Assembly (NCBI GenBank): GCA_009923125.1
Contig: RFUD01000092.1
Location: 1-8,175 of the forward strand
DNA: 8,175 nt
DNA from: Planctomycetia bacterium
GTDB taxonomy: Bacteria; Planctomycetota; Planctomycetia; Pirellulales; UBA1268
Reading direction: 5' to 3'
The notes beneath the pieces are model-generated. The model was not told the origin of the DNA and did no database searches. It worked only from the letters and a program-made list of their open reading frames with translations. This document shows, piece by piece, positions 6,916-8,175 of the stretch (the first letter of the stretch is position 1; each line of letters opens with the position of its first letter). The position numbers and the translations under genes are program-made.

Positions 6916-7449
6916 GTGGCCGCACCCAAACCGACCAAGTCCGCCGCCTCCAAGCCGTCGGGCAAGGCCAAAGCAGGCGATCCGCCGGCGGAGAAGGTGA
7001 TCGCGGAAAACCGCAAGGCCCGACACGAATACGAGATCATCGACACGCTCGAGTGCGGGATCGCGCTGGTGGGCAGCGAGGTGAAGAGCCTGCGGGCCGG
7101 CCGGATGTCGCTGGACGAGGCCTATGGCCGGGTCGATGCCACCGAGGTCTGGCTGATCGGCTGCGACATCCCCGAATATGAGAAGGCCAACCAGCTCAAC
7201 CACCAGCCGAAGCGGCCGCGGAAGCTGCTGCTGCATCGGCGTGAGATCAAGAAGTTCGCCAGCCTGGCCTACGAGAAGGGGCTCACGCTCGTTCCGCTCA
7301 AGATGTACTTCAAGAACGGCCGCGTGAAGGTGTTGATGGGCATCGGACGCGGCCGCAAGCTGCACGACAAGCGCGAGAAGCTCAAGGCCGCCGGCGCCCG
7401 GCGTGAAATCGAAACCGCCCTCCGCGGGCGGGGCCGCGGAGGGCGGTGA
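6916..7449 (+). CDS. smpB: SmpB, tmRNA-binding protein of trans-translation
   Basis: SmpB binds tmRNA and brings it to ribosomes stalled on mRNAs without stop codons; it acts in the cytoplasm. The call rests on the near-consensus core: IAENRKARHEYEI (29-41), GIALVGSEVKSLRAG (48-62), NHQPKRPRKLLLHRREIKK (95-113), GLTLVPLKMYFKNGRVKV (122-139) and GRGRKLHDKREKLK (144-157), the last being the basic tail that enters the mRNA channel. The chosen GTG at 6916 gives 177 residues with about 28 extra N-terminal residues rich in Lys, Ala and Pro. An in-frame GTG at 6997 would give about 150 residues, the more usual length, so the start is uncertain; no strong ribosome site marks either. The last codons (ALRGRGRGGR) coincide with a long inverted repeat. 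It is divergent from the exported-protein operon and converges on the small gene at 7477-7698. The tmRNA gene itself is not in the window. Confidence 0.96.
   Translation: MAAPKPTKSAASKPSGKAKAGDPPAEKVIAENRKARHEYEIIDTLECGIALVGSEVKSLRAGRMSLDEAYGRVDATEVWLIGCDIPEYEKANQLNHQPKRPRKLLLHRREIKKFASLAYEKGLTLVPLKMYFKNGRVKVLMGIGRGRKLHDKREKLKAAGARREIETALRGRGRGGR
7414..7447. terminator. Perfect 14-bp hairpin overlapping the smpB 3' end, probable terminator
   Basis: ACCGCCCTCCGCGG (7414-7427) and its exact reverse complement (7434-7447) flank a 6-nt loop. The right arm reaches the first base of the smpB stop codon. Read on the plus strand no T-run follows. Read on the minus strand the stem is followed by TTTCGATTT, so it is better arranged to end transcripts of the small gene that stops at 7477, 30 nt before the hairpin. 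It may work in both directions between these convergent genes. Confidence 0.65.
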
Positions 7450-7476
7450 AGGGCTGGCGATCGACGGGACGAACGA

Positions 7477-7698
7477 TCAGGCTTCGTTCGCGCCGACGAG
7501 GTTGGCTGCCGACTCGGTCGAATCCTCCGGATGCCACAGGGGCATGCCGCGCTGGATGCGCTCGGCGAGGATGTCGAGCTTCTGCCTCGAGCCCGCCGGA
7601 GCCTGGGTGGGGACGAACTCAGGCGTGGTGTGGGGCTCGAAGTTCTCGTCGTGACCGTACAGTTCGATGATTTCGAAGACGTTGCGGATGCGGGCCAT
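7477..7698 (-). CDS. Conserved-looking small hypothetical protein, 73 aa
   Basis: Not recognised as a characterised family. The product starts MARIRNVFEIIELYGHDE and is hydrophilic and mixed-charge, with no signal peptide, membrane segment or cysteine, so it is probably cytoplasmic. An N-terminal amphipathic helix (residues about 1-12) is followed by a Pro/Thr-rich stretch (EPHTTPEFVPTQAPAG, about 21-36), a second likely helix (RQKLDILAERIQRG, about 38-51) and the short motif MPLWHPED (52-59). The ATG at 7698 is chosen because AGGAG (7712-7716) lies upstream of it, though 13 nt away, which is long. An in-frame GTG at 7725 would put that site inside the coding region. The evidence for a real gene is the ordered codon content, a good upstream promoter and the terminator-like hairpin just past its stop. 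It converges on smpB with 27 nt between stop codons. Confidence 0.75.
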   Translation of the reverse strand: MARIRNVFEIIELYGHDENFEPHTTPEFVPTQAPAGSRQKLDILAERIQRGMPLWHPEDSTESAANLVGANEA

Positions 7699-7914
7699 CG
7701 GAACGAACAAACTCCTGTCGTGCACAAGGTGAGTGATTCACACCCAAAGAGGCGGTCGGCCGGTCCGATGCCTCCGGGCTTGCAAAATCGATCGTCGATT
7801 CAACATGCAGTCCGACGGGCAGGTGGCCGGTGGAGGCCGGTCGAGCCGTCATGCATTCCGCAGAGGGGACGGCCGCGGGGCCGTTGCGGATGGCAGGTCG
7901 AAAGCAACCTCGCC
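7699..7914 (-). ncRNA. Candidate structured 5' leader (or small RNA) upstream of the 73-aa gene
   Basis: If transcription starts about 7 nt after the -10 box, near 7908, roughly 210 nt precede the ATG at 7698 with no supported gene. Two hairpins can form. One (7857-7890) stacks TCCGCA/TGCGGA on ACGGCC/GGCCGT with a 6-nt bulge and 4-nt loop. The other (7786-7800) is AATCGA/TCGATT with a 3-nt loop and is followed on the minus strand by two more T, resembling a weak terminator. A direct repeat ACCGGCC separated by 3 nt lies between them. No known RNA family is recognised; the leader or small RNA is inferred from promoter and folding only. Confidence 0.3.
7712..7716 (-). promoter_or_regulatory. 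Ribosome binding site of the 73-aa gene, long spacing
   Basis: AGGAG on the minus strand, 13 nt before the ATG at 7698. The spacing is longer than usual, but no start codon fits better, and it argues against the upstream GTG at 7725. Confidence 0.45.
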
Positions 7915-7942
7915 ATTATGGACCCGGCCTTGCGCGAGTCAA
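7915..7942 (-). promoter_or_regulatory. Sigma70-like promoter reading toward the 73-aa gene
   Basis: On the minus strand TTGACT (7937-7942, five of six to TTGACA), a 16-nt spacer, then CATAAT (7915-7920, five of six to TATAAT). It begins just after the stop of the gene at the right edge, in a locally less GC-rich patch. It is the best promoter-like sequence seen in the window. Confidence 0.55.
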
Positions 7943-7972
7943 ACAATTTGCACGCGATGCCGCGCGGAACTT

Positions 7973-8175
7973 TTACGGCCCCGGTGTTCCGGGGGGGAGC
8001 GCGATCTCGATATCGCCCGGAGGAGGGGCGGCGGGGGTGCGCTCTGCGGGTTGTGCCGTCGGATCGAACTTGGGCGTGTCGGTGCCGGTGCGGGCTTCGA
8101 GGTCGGCGGTGAGGTGCACGTGGCCCCCGCCGCCGGCGGGCCGCAGTTCGAGCAGCGTCACGCCCCATTCGGCGC
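7973..8175 (-). CDS. C-terminal fragment of an unidentified protein with a proline-rich tail
   Basis: The frame is open from the right edge to TAA at 7973-7975 and gives the last 66 residues, starting AEWGVTLLELRPAGGGG. The first half (WGVTLLELRP, then HVHLTADLEARTG) looks like two beta strands joined by a Gly-rich turn. The second half is Pro/Ala-rich and probably disordered (AERTPAAPPPGDIEIALPPG). The start lies outside the window; an internal GTG at 8161 should not be taken as the start, because the frame stays open beyond it. The function is unknown. It lies upstream of and in the same direction as the 73-aa gene, but the promoter at 7915-7942 suggests separate transcription. Confidence 0.65.
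   Translation of the reverse strand, partial: AEWGVTLLELRPAGGGGHVHLTADLEARTGTDTPKFDPTAQPAERTPAAPPPGDIEIALPPGTPGP

Noticed and set aside
7477..7725. Longer version of the small protein starting at GTG 7725
   Set aside because: The AGGAG site would lie inside the coding region and nothing upstream would serve the GTG; the ATG at 7698 fits better.
7619..7852. Minus-strand 77-codon frame overlapping the 73-aa gene
   Set aside because: Out of frame with the better supported gene, no ribosome site at its ATG; it may only be a chance frame in the leader.
6813..8175. Search for tmRNA (ssrA) next to smpB
   Set aside because: No GGGG(C/G)..-type 5' end, tRNA-like ACCA end or tag frame could be found; the leader at 7699-7914 does not match it.

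Overview
The window is GC-rich bacterial DNA that most resembles a planctomycete chromosome. This is inferred from gene content: secreted, PQQ-type beta-propeller proteins in tandem, an exported formylglycine-generating-enzyme (FGE)-like protein and an exported metallophosphoesterase, placed beside a housekeeping smpB. No ribosomal or other phylogenetic marker is present, so the assignment is a judgement.

Layout. Positions 1-6812 hold four genes on the minus strand, read from right to left: an FGE/SUMF1-domain protein (5580-6812), a three-part beta-propeller protein (3221-5557), a second beta-propeller protein with an embedded EF-hand-type loop (1587-3224), and a metallophosphoesterase that runs off the left edge (1-1585). 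The gaps are 22 nt, a 4-nt ATGA overlap, and 1 nt, so these look like one operon with translational coupling. All four products start with plausible signal peptides, so they probably act together outside the cytoplasm. The shared substrate cannot be read from the sequence.

About 100 bp of divergent intergenic DNA separates this operon from smpB on the plus strand (6916-7449), which encodes the tmRNA-binding trans-translation factor. smpB ends in a perfect 14-bp inverted repeat that lies inside its last codons. It converges on a small minus-strand gene for a 73-residue protein of unknown function (7477-7698). Upstream of that gene, a good sigma70-like promoter (7915-7942) implies a leader of roughly 210 nt with two foldable hairpins. 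The right edge (7973-8175) holds the last 66 codons of a minus-strand gene with a proline-rich tail that I could not identify.

No tRNA, rRNA, CRISPR array, insertion sequence or phage gene was seen. The most notable points are the all-exported four-gene operon, the FGE-like protein lacking the catalytic cysteine pair, variant metal-site motifs in the phosphoesterase, the terminator hidden in smpB codons, and the long structured leader of the small gene. None of these proves a new system.
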